Origin: Gemmatimonadales bacterium
GTDB lineage: Bacteria > Gemmatimonadota > Gemmatimonadetes > Gemmatimonadales > GWC2-71-9
Direction: 5' to 3'
Length of the DNA stretch: 21,496 nt
NCBI GenBank assembly: GCA_025929805.1
Contig: JAICPP010000029.1
Span: forward strand, 1-21,496
Both the position numbers and the translations under genes were made by a program. The notes beneath the pieces are model-generated. The model saw nothing but the letters and a program-made list of their open reading frames with translations, had not been told where the DNA came from and did no database searches. This document shows positions 12,992-21,141 of this stretch, one piece after another (within the stretch, counting starts at the first letter, position 1; every line of letters begins with the position of its first letter).

Positions 12992-14467
12992 TCACACTCC
13001 ACTCTCGGGAAACTCCTCCAAGCCGGCCTTGACGTCCGCCATGAACCGGTCCGCATCGGCACCATCCACGATGCGGTGATCGAACGCCAAGGACAGCAGA
13101 CCCTTGGTGCGGACGGCGATCATGTCGGACCCGTCAACTGTCATCACGGCAGGCTGCTTCTCTATGGACCCGACGCAGAGGATGGCCGCCTGGGGCTGAT
13201 TGATGATCGGTGTGCCAATGAGCGAACCGAACACGCCGGGATTGGTGATGGTAAAAGTCCCTTTCTGTACCTCGTCCGGGCTCAGCTTCTTCATCCGGGC
13301 CCGTTCTCCCAAGTCGTTGATGGCACGGGCCACGCCGGCAAGTGACAGCTCATCGGCATGCTTGATGACCGGCACGATCAGTCCCCAGTCCAGAGCCACG
13401 GCGATGCCGACGTTGATGTCTCGGCGAAACAGGGTGCTCTCGCCTGAAACCGCGGAGTTCAGCACCGGATGTTTGCGAAGGCTGTCGGCCGCGACCTTGG
13501 TGATGAAGGCGAGATACGTGAGGCTGACGCCGCGATCCGCGTATTCCTGTTTCTTCCGTGACCGGATCTGGGCCACGCGGGTGTAGTCCACTTCGAAGAT
13601 GGTGTTGACGTGCGGGGAGACCCGACGCGACATCACCATGTGATCGGCAGTGAGCTTCCGGATCCGGGACCAGGGCTCGACCCGGTCGCCCTCCCAGGGG
13701 TCGACCGTCGCTGCCGCAGGCAGCGAGGCGGGGACGCGGGGAGGCGGGGAAGTAGTGGCAGCCGGCTGCGCCGGGGCGGCTTCCCCACTTCCCCGCTTCC
13801 CAGCTTCAGCGCCGATGTAGCTCAGGATGTCGTTCTTGGTGACTCGACCGGCCAATCCGGTACCGGGAACGGCACTGATGTCGAGGTTGTGCTCCGCAGC
13901 CATCTTGCGAACCAACGGCGTGGACTTCCGACGGAGACGCTCCTCCGCTGTCTCGGCCGCCCCATTCCCGCCGGTAGCATCGCTGACTGCCCGAGCCTCC
14001 GGCGCCGTAGATGACGAGGCGGCTGCGGGAGCCGCTTTCGCCGGAGGCGGAGCAGCCGCTTCACTGGAAGCCGGTTGTTTTCGCGCTGGCGCGGAGGGCG
14101 CGGGTGCCAGAGGGGCCGCAGGCGCTCCGGCCGGAGTTGCCGGTTTCGGGGGGGCGGATGCTCCGGGTGTGGGGGCCGCAGGACGGGTGCCTTCGGGTGC
14201 CGAGGGCTTTTCCGCCGGTGCGCTTGCATCGGTCTCTATTCGAGCCACCACCGTCTGGACGGCGACCGTCTGGCCTTCCTGCACCAGGATCTCGGCGAGT
14301 ACACCGGCGCCAGGTGCAGGGATCTCGGCATCCACCTTGTCGGTCGAGATCTCGAAGATGGGCTCGTCCCGCTGCACCGGGTCTCCCACCTTCTTAATCC
14401 AACGCGAGAGCGTACCCTCGGCGATGGACTCACCCATCTGGGGCATAATGACGTCTATTTTGGCCAT
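12992..14467 (-). CDS. 2-oxoacid dehydrogenase complex E2, dihydrolipoamide acyltransferase
   Basis: A 491-residue E2 with all expected parts. The lipoyl domain (1-78) carries lipoylated K44 in STDKVDAE. A long Ala/Pro linker (80-170) follows. The peripheral-subunit-binding domain is at about 182-218 (TPLVRKMAAEHNLD...GRVTKNDI). A second linker (219-260) leads to the catalytic CAT-like domain with DHRIVDG (463-469). It transfers the acyl group from lipoate to CoA and forms the complex core. Together with split E1 subunits just upstream it makes a branched-chain or pyruvate-type complex; E3 is not nearby. The ATG at 14467 has GAGG 6 bases upstream. The second linker coincides with an imperfect palindrome in the DNA. 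Confidence 0.93.
   Translation of the reverse strand: MAKIDVIMPQMGESIAEGTLSRWIKKVGDPVQRDEPIFEISTDKVDAEIPAPGAGVLAEILVQEGQTVAVQTVVARIETDASAPAEKPSAPEGTRPAAPTPGASAPPKPATPAGAPAAPLAPAPSAPARKQPASSEAAAPPPAKAAPAAASSSTAPEARAVSDATGGNGAAETAEERLRRKSTPLVRKMAAEHNLDISAVPGTGLAGRVTKNDILSYIGAEAGKRGSGEAAPAQPAATTSPPPRVPASLPAAATVDPWEGDRVEPWSRIRKLTADHMVMSRRVSPHVNTIFEVDYTRVAQIRSRKKQEYADRGVSLTYLAFITKVAADSLRKHPVLNSAVSGESTLFRRDINVGIAVALDWGLIVPVIKHADELSLAGVARAINDLGERARMKKLSPDEVQKGTFTITNPGVFGSLIGTPIINQPQAAILCVGSIEKQPAVMTVDGSDMIAVRTKGLLSLAFDHRIVDGADADRFMADVKAGLEEFPESGV
13708..13801 (-). repeat. Palindromic segments inside the E2 linker coding region
   Basis: GGGAGGCGGGGAAGT (13739-13753) is inverted at 13787-13801 with 14 of 15 bases matching. 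The 33-base loop holds a perfect 12-base palindrome GCAGCCGGCTGC (13758-13769). A separate perfect 8-bp hairpin TCGCTGCC/GGCAGCGA lies at 13708-13726. The large palindrome encodes about residues 223-243, the flexible linker before the catalytic domain, and keeps the frame. It may be a small repeat element inserted in frame, or chance in low-complexity GC-rich sequence. Confidence 0.55.
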
Positions 14468-14483
14468 CGCAATCCTCGTTTGT

Positions 14484-14518
14484 CCTAGACCCTCGACCCT
14501 CGACCTTAGACCCTAGAC
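14484..14518 (-). repeat. Five tandem heptamers between E1-beta and E2 genes
   Basis: On the minus strand five 7-base units run head to tail: GTCTAGG, GTCTAAG, GTCGAGG, GTCGAGG, GTCTAGG. The first unit begins within the E1-beta TAG stop. The block fills most of the 50-base gap before the E2 ribosome binding site. No strong hairpin or T tract accompanies it. Confidence 0.85.
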
Positions 14519-15495
14519 TAATACTCCGCCAGCCATCTCGCTGCCTTAACGATATCCGCCGTCTGCGGCAGGACGAAATCTTCCAGTTGAGGCGCGTAGG
14601 GCAAGGGTACATCGTGGGCGCCTACGCGCTTGATCGGCGCGTCCAGCCACTCGAAAGCCAGATCGTTGATACGGGCGCTGATCTCTCCGGCCACACCGCC
14701 GGTCACGGTGTCCTCGTGAACGATGAGCACCCGGTTGGTTTTCCTGACCGTCTGGGCAATCGCATCATCGTCCATCGGGAGAAGTGACCGAAGGTCCAGG
14801 ACCTCGACTGACAGATTGCCCTCACGTTCCAGCTGCTCCGCCGCCTCCAGTGCTTTCCACACCGTCGCCGCGTAGGTGATGATCGAGAGATCACGGCCCT
14901 CGCGAGCCAGCCGGGCCTTGCCGATGGGAACCACATGATCCCCCGGCGGCAGCTCTTCCTTGATCCGGCGGTAGAGATACTTATGCTCGAAAAAGAGCAC
15001 GCAGTCCTCGTCCCGAATGGCAGCCTTGAGCAGTCCCTTCGCATCACTCGCCGTTGCGGGATAGACGATCTTGAGCCCAGGGGTATGCAGAAAGGCCGCC
15101 TCTGGGTTCTGGGAGTGAAAGGGACCCCCGCGAACGTATCCTCCGCTGGGTCCCCGCACCACCATGGGACATGGCAGAAATGCCCGATACCGCGCGGTAG
15201 CGACGTAGTTGGTGAGCATGTCGTAGGCGCAGGAGATGAAATCAATGAACTGCATCTCGCAGACCGGACGCATTCCCATGTGCGCCGCGCCCGCTGCGGC
15301 TCCTACGATGGCGGCCTCCGAAAGTGGGGTGTCGATGACCCGGCTCTCCCCAAATCGGGCCTGCAGCCCGTCGGTGACCTTGAACGCGCCGCCATACACC
15401 CCGATATCCTCGCCCAAACACAGCACGTCGGGGTCCCGCTCCATCTCCTCGAACAGGGCCTGGCGGATGGCTTCGAGGTACGTCGTTTCAGCCAT
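14518..15495 (-). CDS. 2-oxoacid dehydrogenase E1 component, beta subunit
   Basis: A 325-residue transketolase-like pyrimidine-binding subunit of normal length. It has the usual E1-beta phrases LGEDIGVYGGAFKVT near the N-terminus, DTPLSEAAIVGAAAG, the central GPSGGYVRGGPFHSQ and the C-terminal VHEDTVTGGVAGEI. With E1-alpha it carries out thiamine-diphosphate-dependent decarboxylation of a 2-oxoacid and reductive acylation of lipoyl-E2. The ATG at 15495 (MAETTYLEAI) overlaps the E1-alpha stop by 8 bases. Longer upstream reading is the E1-alpha tail in another frame and is rejected. The form resembles branched-chain 2-oxoacid dehydrogenase as much as pyruvate dehydrogenase. Confidence 0.93.
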   Translation of the reverse strand: MAETTYLEAIRQALFEEMERDPDVLCLGEDIGVYGGAFKVTDGLQARFGESRVIDTPLSEAAIVGAAAGAAHMGMRPVCEMQFIDFISCAYDMLTNYVATARYRAFLPCPMVVRGPSGGYVRGGPFHSQNPEAAFLHTPGLKIVYPATASDAKGLLKAAIRDEDCVLFFEHKYLYRRIKEELPPGDHVVPIGKARLAREGRDLSIITYAATVWKALEAAEQLEREGNLSVEVLDLRSLLPMDDDAIAQTVRKTNRVLIVHEDTVTGGVAGEISARINDLAFEWLDAPIKRVGAHDVPLPYAPQLEDFVLPQTADIVKAARWLAEY

Positions 15496-16594
15496 CGTGG
15501 GTTCCCCAGCTGGAAGGCCGCTCATGGGTCTCGACGGCCGACCTGATACCCTCGCGGTACCAGAGCGCAGGCACCTCGGCGGGATCGGCATAGACTCCAC
15601 GTAGCGCATCCCTCGGCTCGGGGGCGGGCGACGCTTCCGCCTCATCGGTTGCGCGGTCCACTTCACCCCGGACCCGCCCATCGAGCTCCTCCAGCTCCGA
15701 GGAAGCGATCCCCTGCCCCGTGGTCAACTCCCGGGTATATCGATCCAGCGGATCGTTCTCTCGAGCCCAGCGGTCGATCTCACCCGGCGGGACATAGGAT
15801 TGATTGTCGTGCTCCGCGTGACCCTTGCGGCGATAGGTCGTCAGCTCGATGAGGGTCACACCCTCTCCGGCACGTGCCCGATCGACGGCTTCCTTGGTGA
15901 CCTGATAGGTCGCTACCACGTCGTTCCCATCGGCGCGCACTCCCGGGATACCATAGCCCAGCGCCTTGTCCTTGAAGCTGGCACAGGCGGTCTGCTTGCT
16001 GGTGGGAGTCGAGTACGCGTACCCGTTGTTCTCGACGATCACGACGAGAGGGCAACGCTGCACCGCGGCAAAGTTGATCCCTTCGTGAAAGGCTCCGGTG
16101 GAGGTGGCGCCGTCACCCACGTACACCAGGCCGACCCGGTCCTGGCCCCGCAGCTTGAACGAGAGGGTCACGCCGGCCATGACCGGGACCATGTCTCCGA
16201 GGTGGGAGATCTGCCCAATGAACCCGCGAACGGTGTCTCCGAAATGGATGTTGAGCTCCCGTCCTCGAGTGGGTGAGTCCCCTTTGGCCATGTACTGCCG
16301 CAGGATCTCAACCGGAGTGGCGCCCTGTACCAGCATGGAGCCCAGATTCCGGATCAGCGGGGAGAGGATGTCGCCCTTGGACCGTTCCAGTGCGTAGGCA
16401 GAGCCCACGGCGTCGGCTTCCTGGCCCAACGAGCGGAAGAGCCCGCCCACTACTTTCGTCTGCCGGTACAGGTTGACCAGCCGCTCTTCCAGTGAGCGGG
16501 TAAGCCGCATGTAGTAGTACAGCTCGAGCAGCTGATCGCGGGTGAGACCGGGGGGCATTGTCCGATCGGAGGTACGAGCGCTGGTGACGGCCAT
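15488..16594 (-). CDS. 2-oxoacid dehydrogenase E1 component, alpha subunit (branched-chain type)
   Basis: A 368-residue E1-alpha with the thiamine-diphosphate motif running from GDG (160-162) to NN (189-190). The segment SPTRGRELNIHFG (107-119) resembles the GR-x-x-x-H of branched-chain 2-oxoacid dehydrogenase more than the GGSMH of pyruvate dehydrogenase. Branched-chain oxoacids are therefore the favoured substrate, which would supply branched acyl-CoA primers or valine/leucine/isoleucine catabolism. The C-terminal 60 residues are acidic and low in conservation. The ATG at 16594 has no strong ribosome binding site. It lies 26 bases after the amidase stop and is translationally coupled to E1-beta. 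Confidence 0.9.
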   Translation of the reverse strand: MAVTSARTSDRTMPPGLTRDQLLELYYYMRLTRSLEERLVNLYRQTKVVGGLFRSLGQEADAVGSAYALERSKGDILSPLIRNLGSMLVQGATPVEILRQYMAKGDSPTRGRELNIHFGDTVRGFIGQISHLGDMVPVMAGVTLSFKLRGQDRVGLVYVGDGATSTGAFHEGINFAAVQRCPLVVIVENNGYAYSTPTSKQTACASFKDKALGYGIPGVRADGNDVVATYQVTKEAVDRARAGEGVTLIELTTYRRKGHAEHDNQSYVPPGEIDRWARENDPLDRYTRELTTGQGIASSELEELDGRVRGEVDRATDEAEASPAPEPRDALRGVYADPAEVPALWYREGIRSAVETHERPSSWGTHDG

Positions 16595-16620
16595 TCAGGA
16601 AATTGGCGAAGGGATCAGGG

Positions 16621-18273
16621 TCAAGCAGGACTGAGCCGGAGCGTAGGCATGAACCGGGGCCGACGGCGGTGCTTCGTGGCCTGCTCGAAGGCATAGGCCA
16701 ACCGGATCAGTGTCGGTTCACTCCAGGCTCTACCAAAAAACGATAGGTTCACCGGCAATTCATGCACGAACCCCATGGGCACGCTGATGTTGGGATAACC
16801 GGCAACCGCTGGTGGTGTGGAGCTCGAGAGGGTGAAATGGTCCCCGTTAACCAGGTCGGTTGGCCACGCGGGACTGCCGGTAGGCGCGACAAGGGCGTCG
16901 AGACGATGCTTTGCCATGACGGCATCGATGCCGAGCGTGCGGGACAGGCGCCGGCATTTTCGGAGGGCCTGCACGTAAGCCGGCGAGGTCAAAGGGCCCT
17001 TCTCCTGCGCCCGGAGGAAGAGCTCCTGACCGAAGTAGGGCATCTCCCGTTCTCGGTTTTGCTCATTGAACCCGATGATGTCCTCCAGCGTCTTCACCGA
17101 CCGGTTCGGGCCCAGCTCTGCAAGATAGGAGTTGAGATCAGCCTTGAGCTCGAAGAGCAGCACTTCCAGCTCGGCATCGTCGTACTCGCCGACATGGGGT
17201 ACGTCGGCTGGATCGATAACCACGGCGCTTTCTTGCCGGAGCACGTCTATCGCGGCTTCCGCCAGACGGTCGGTTGCATCGTGCTGGCCGAAGAACTTTG
17301 CCCGGGCGACACCGACCCGGGCGCCGCGCAGGCCGGCTGGATCCAGGAATCTGGCATAGTTCCTCTGAACATGTCGCGCTGACGTAGCGGTCAACGGGTC
17401 CCGAAGATCGGAGCCGGCCATGGCGCCCAGGAGGACCGCCGCATCTGCCACCGTCCTACACATGGGCCCGGTCGTGTCCTGGGTATGGGAGATCGGGATT
17501 ATTCCGGCACGACTCAGGAGCCCCACGGTAGGCTTGAGCCCAACCACACCAGTGGCGGAAGCAGGACACACAATGGAGCCGTCGGTCTCAGTACCTACTG
17601 CGACCGCAGCGAGGTTGGCCGACACCGCCACCGCTGATCCCGAGCTGGAGCCACACGGGTTCCGATCCAGGACGTAGGGATTCCGGCACTGTCCCCCCCG
17701 AGCGCTCCAGCCACTGGTCGAGTGAGTGGAACGGATGTTGGCCCACTCGCTCATGTTCGCCTTACCGAGCAGCACCGCGCCGGCCTCCCGCAGCCGCCGG
17801 GCCACGCCGGAATCGCGCTGAGGGATCGAGCCCTCCAGCGCAAGCGAGCCGGCCGTGGTGGTCATCCGGTCCGCGGTGTCGATGTTGTCCTTGAGGATTA
17901 CCGGGATGCCGTGGAGAGGACCTCGCACGCCTTTCAGCTTTCGCTCCCGGTCGAGCGAACCTGCCAGCTCCAGTGCATCGGGATTGGTTTCGATGACGCT
18001 CCGAAGCGACGGTCCCCGGAGGTCCAGCTTTTCGATGCGGTCGAGATAGCGCTCCACCACCACTCTGGCGGTGAGGCGCCCTGCGCTCATCTCCGCCTGC
18101 AACCCTGCCAGGGTGGCTTCCTCGAGCTCGAAGGCGTCGCCGACTGAAATGCTCCGCGTCCGGGGAGCGGCCCATCCGCTCGACGACGCAAAGCTGCCGC
18201 GCCCCGCTACGGCGAGGAGCGCGGCTGAGCCCAGGAAACGACGACGATCGATGCAGTCCCTCCGGTCACGCAC
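16621..18273 (-). CDS. Amidase signature family hydrolase with Tat signal
   Basis: A 550-residue amidase. The N-terminus has a twin-arginine motif RRRFLG (10-15) followed by a hydrophobic stretch and an Ala-rich end, so export through Tat to the cell envelope is likely. The Ser-cisSer-Lys triad is visible as K128 in VILKDN, the cis-serine in CGSSSGS (about S209) and nucleophile S233 in TETDGSIV. The phrase HGIPVILKDNIDT is typical of this family. It would hydrolyse amide bonds in an unknown substrate; a role in tRNA amidation (GatA) is unlikely because of the export signal. GTG at 18273 is the only reasonable start, 12 bases after the pyrophosphatase stop. Confidence 0.9.
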   Translation of the reverse strand: MRDRRDCIDRRRFLGSAALLAVAGRGSFASSSGWAAPRTRSISVGDAFELEEATLAGLQAEMSAGRLTARVVVERYLDRIEKLDLRGPSLRSVIETNPDALELAGSLDRERKLKGVRGPLHGIPVILKDNIDTADRMTTTAGSLALEGSIPQRDSGVARRLREAGAVLLGKANMSEWANIRSTHSTSGWSARGGQCRNPYVLDRNPCGSSSGSAVAVSANLAAVAVGTETDGSIVCPASATGVVGLKPTVGLLSRAGIIPISHTQDTTGPMCRTVADAAVLLGAMAGSDLRDPLTATSARHVQRNYARFLDPAGLRGARVGVARAKFFGQHDATDRLAEAAIDVLRQESAVVIDPADVPHVGEYDDAELEVLLFELKADLNSYLAELGPNRSVKTLEDIIGFNEQNREREMPYFGQELFLRAQEKGPLTSPAYVQALRKCRRLSRTLGIDAVMAKHRLDALVAPTGSPAWPTDLVNGDHFTLSSSTPPAVAGYPNISVPMGFVHELPVNLSFFGRAWSEPTLIRLAYAFEQATKHRRRPRFMPTLRLSPA

Positions 18274-18285
18274 TAAGGCTGGGCG

Positions 18286-20799
18286 TCACGCCTTGACCGC
18301 CACCGGCCGCCTGCTTTCGGCGGCGTGTGGCTCGACCTCGATTCTCATGGCGTAGAACGAGCGCCACACGAAGAGGAGCGCGGCGAGGAAGAACGCGATG
18401 GCCAGCATCCGGCTGAGGGTGCCGTTGCCGTCAGCCGCCAGGTATACGCCGAGCTCCACGGCAAGCAGCCCGAAGAGAGTGGTGAACTTGATCACCGGGT
18501 TCATCGCCACCGACGAGGTGTCTTTGAACGGATCGCCCACAGTATCGCCGACTACCGAGGCGGCGTGCAGGTCGGTGCCTTTCATCTTGAGCTCGGTCTC
18601 CACGATCTTCTTGGCGTTGTCCCAGGCTCCTCCGGCGTTGGCCATGAAGATCGCCTGAAACAGGCCGAACATGGCGATCGAGATCAGGTAGCCGATGAAG
18701 AAAAACGGCTCGATGAAGGCGAACGCGAGCGTCGAGAAGAAGACCCCCAGGAAGATGTTGAACATCCCTTTCTGGGCATACTGGGTGCAGATCTCGACCA
18801 CCCGCCGGCTGTCCTCCACCGAGGCTTTGGTAACGCCCTCGAGCCTGATGTTTCGCTTGATGAACTCGACGGCGCGATACGCGCCTGTGGTCACGGCCTG
18901 GGTCGAGGCTCCGGTGAACCAGTAGATGACTGCACCGCCGGTGATCAGCCCCAGCAGAAATGGCGGATGCAGAATCGAGAGATTCTCCATTCCGCTCGAA
19001 AGCCCGTGCGTCAGCGCCATGATGATCGAGAAGATCATGGTAGTGGCGCCGACCACGGCAGTTCCAATGAGTACCGGCTTGGCCGTGGCCTTGAAGGTAT
19101 TGCCGGCCCCGTCGTTCTCCTCCAGCAGCTCCTTTGCGGTTTCGAAGTTCAGATCGAACCCGTAGTCACGCTTGATCTCCTGTCTGACGTCGGGGACCTG
19201 CTCGATCAGCGAGAGCTCGTAGATGGACTGGGCGTTGTCGGTCACCGGACCGTAGCTGTCCACCGCGATCGTGACCGGACCCATGCCCAGGAAGCCGAAG
19301 GCGACCAGGCCGAATGCAAAGATCGCGGGAGCCCGCATCAATTCGCCCACGCCCATCGTGCTCACTCCGAACGCCACGGCCATGAGACCCATGATCGTGA
19401 TCCCCAGCCAGTAGGCCGAGAAGTTGCCCGCCACGAACCCGGACAGGATGTTGAGCGACGCTCCGCCTTCCCGCGAGGAGGTCACAACTTCCCGCACGTG
19501 TCCGGACTCGGTGGAGGTGAAGATCTTCACCAGCTCCGGGATGATCGCGCCGGCCAGCGTGCCGCAGGTAATCACGGTCGAGAGCTGCCACCATAGGTCG
19601 GGGTTGCCCCCCAGGTCTCTGATCGTGAGGTAGGAAAGCACATACGTGAGCGCCACGGAGACGACGGAGGTCAGCCAGACCAGCTGGGTCAGGGGTGCCT
19701 CGAAGTTGAAACGCTGTCCCCCGGCGTACCGGGAGCGGGACATCGCATTGCTAATGAGATACGAGATACCGGACGCGATCACCATCATGACCCGGATCAG
19801 GAAGATCCACACTAGGAGCTGGGCCTGGATGGCGGTGTCCGGCACCGCGAGCACGATGAATGCGATCAGCGCCACACCGGTGACGCCGTAGGTCTCGAAG
19901 CCATCCGCGGTGGGGCCGACCGAGTCTCCTGCGTTGTCTCCGGTGCAGTCCGCAATGACACCCGGGTTCCGGGCGTCGTCCTCCTTGATCTTTAATACTA
20001 CCTTCATCAGGTCGGACCCTATGTCGGCGATCTTGTTGAAAATGCCACCCGCAATTCGGAGCGCCGCGGCTCCCAACGACTCTCCGATCGCGAAGCCCAG
20101 GAAGCAGGCCCCGGCCACATCGGAGGGGATGAAGAGCAGGATGGCGAGCATGAAGAGCAGCTCGACCGAGATCAGCATCATGCCTACGCTCATGCCGGAT
20201 CGGAGTGGGATCTCAGAGACCGGCCAGGCATTTCCCCGGAGGGCGGCGAACGCGGTCCTCGAGTTGGCCAGCGTGTTGATCCGGATCCCGAACCAGGCGA
20301 CCCCGTAACTTCCGGCCATACCGATGACGCTGAAGAGGAGAATGATCAGGATCTTGGGAAGCTCTAGGCCCGTGAGTACGAAGTAGATAAAGATGACGGC
20401 GCCGATAAACCCGAGCAGCACCAGCAGGAGCTTGCCTTGCTGAATCATGTACGCTTTACAGGTCTCGTAAATCAGTTCCGAGATCTCCGCCATGGACCGG
20501 TGCACCGGCAGCTTCTTGACGTGAGAATAGCTCATCAGCCCAAAGAGAAGCCCCAGGACACACACCACCAGCCCGGTCAGTAGAATCTGATGCCCGGTAA
20601 AACCGAAAAAATCCCCCTGATTGAGGTCGGGCAGCCGGAGATTCACCTCGCCGCCGGGCCGGTGCTCGGGCACGCCGGTTCCCTGCGCCACCTCCTGGGC
20701 CTGCAAGGCCGGGAGTGCCGCTGGAATGAAGGCGTTCCCCAGCAACAAGAGCAGCAGTAGCCGAGTAGCGAGCCGGAACGACGTACGGGTGAAGATCAT
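18286..20799 (-). CDS. hppA: Membrane-bound ion-pumping pyrophosphatase, divergent
   Basis: An 837-residue integral membrane pyrophosphatase, longer than most. It has a hydrophobic N-terminal leader and about 16 membrane segments; residue numbers here count from the upstream ATG at 20820. It hydrolyses PPi to pump H+ or Na+. Retained signatures are EDDARNPGVIAD (280-291), GDNAGDSVG (294-302), ADGFETYG (305-312) and GDTVGDPFKDTSS (758-770). GNTFKA has lysine (K577) where K+-independent enzymes carry it, against Ala in K+-dependent ones. The usual DVGADLVGKVE is altered to DIGSDLMKVV, lacking the Gly-Lys-Val-Glu. ATG at 20799 is preferred because AGGAG lies 10 bases upstream; ATG at 20820 lacks a site. 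Confidence 0.9.
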   Translation of the reverse strand: MIFTRTSFRLATRLLLLLLLGNAFIPAALPALQAQEVAQGTGVPEHRPGGEVNLRLPDLNQGDFFGFTGHQILLTGLVVCVLGLLFGLMSYSHVKKLPVHRSMAEISELIYETCKAYMIQQGKLLLVLLGFIGAVIFIYFVLTGLELPKILIILLFSVIGMAGSYGVAWFGIRINTLANSRTAFAALRGNAWPVSEIPLRSGMSVGMMLISVELLFMLAILLFIPSDVAGACFLGFAIGESLGAAALRIAGGIFNKIADIGSDLMKVVLKIKEDDARNPGVIADCTGDNAGDSVGPTADGFETYGVTGVALIAFIVLAVPDTAIQAQLLVWIFLIRVMMVIASGISYLISNAMSRSRYAGGQRFNFEAPLTQLVWLTSVVSVALTYVLSYLTIRDLGGNPDLWWQLSTVITCGTLAGAIIPELVKIFTSTESGHVREVVTSSREGGASLNILSGFVAGNFSAYWLGITIMGLMAVAFGVSTMGVGELMRAPAIFAFGLVAFGFLGMGPVTIAVDSYGPVTDNAQSIYELSLIEQVPDVRQEIKRDYGFDLNFETAKELLEENDGAGNTFKATAKPVLIGTAVVGATTMIFSIIMALTHGLSSGMENLSILHPPFLLGLITGGAVIYWFTGASTQAVTTGAYRAVEFIKRNIRLEGVTKASVEDSRRVVEICTQYAQKGMFNIFLGVFFSTLAFAFIEPFFFIGYLISIAMFGLFQAIFMANAGGAWDNAKKIVETELKMKGTDLHAASVVGDTVGDPFKDTSSVAMNPVIKFTTLFGLLAVELGVYLAADGNGTLSRMLAIAFFLAALLFVWRSFYAMRIEVEPHAAESRRPVAVKA

Positions 20800-20850
20800 C
20801 TTCAAAGTTCTCCTGGGCATCTTTGCCGTGGGATGTGCGATATAAGTGTG

Positions 20851-21141
20851 TCAGTACGCCCCGATGGGACGGTGACCGGGCTCCGCCCTGGTGTGGACCA
20901 GAGTCAAAAATCGCTTGGCCAGCTTATCGGCCTCGCTCTCGCCCACTTGATTGGTCTCCACCGTCACCAGGGTATAGTGACCGCCTTCCGGCTGGGCGGA
21001 CACGCTGATCCGGCCGATCGAGCCGGCGAACTGCCGACGGCGTGGCTCCTCTTCCATCGGAGCCAGCTGGGAGCCGAAAAACTGGGTGGCGCCGGTGAGG
21101 ACCTCGTCGGGAGGAAGATGGGTTCGGTGGAAGTACTTCAT
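20851..21141 (-). CDS. Small uncharacterised protein, 96 residues
   Basis: No family is recognised. The N-terminus MKYFHRTHLPPDEVL leads into a helical region. A strand-rich segment (SIGRISVSAQPEGGHYTLVTVETNQ) is followed by a helix (SEADKLAKRFLTLV), an alpha/beta pattern without signal peptide, membrane span or cysteines. Its ATG at 21141 shares one base with the TGA of the inositol-phosphate synthase gene (TGATG), so it is translationally coupled to it. It sits directly upstream of the membrane pyrophosphatase. The coupling and clean frame argue that it is real; the function is unknown. Confidence 0.75.
   Translation of the reverse strand: MKYFHRTHLPPDEVLTGATQFFGSQLAPMEEEPRRRQFAGSIGRISVSAQPEGGHYTLVTVETNQVGESEADKLAKRFLTLVHTRAEPGHRPIGAY

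Noticed and set aside
15496..15681. N-terminal extension of E1-beta by 62 residues
   Set aside because: The extra codons overlap the E1-alpha 3' end in another frame and are not family-like; the start at 15495 fits homologues.
20825..20850. TTATAT-like sequence upstream of hppA as a promoter
   Set aside because: No -35 element at suitable spacing; too weak to list.
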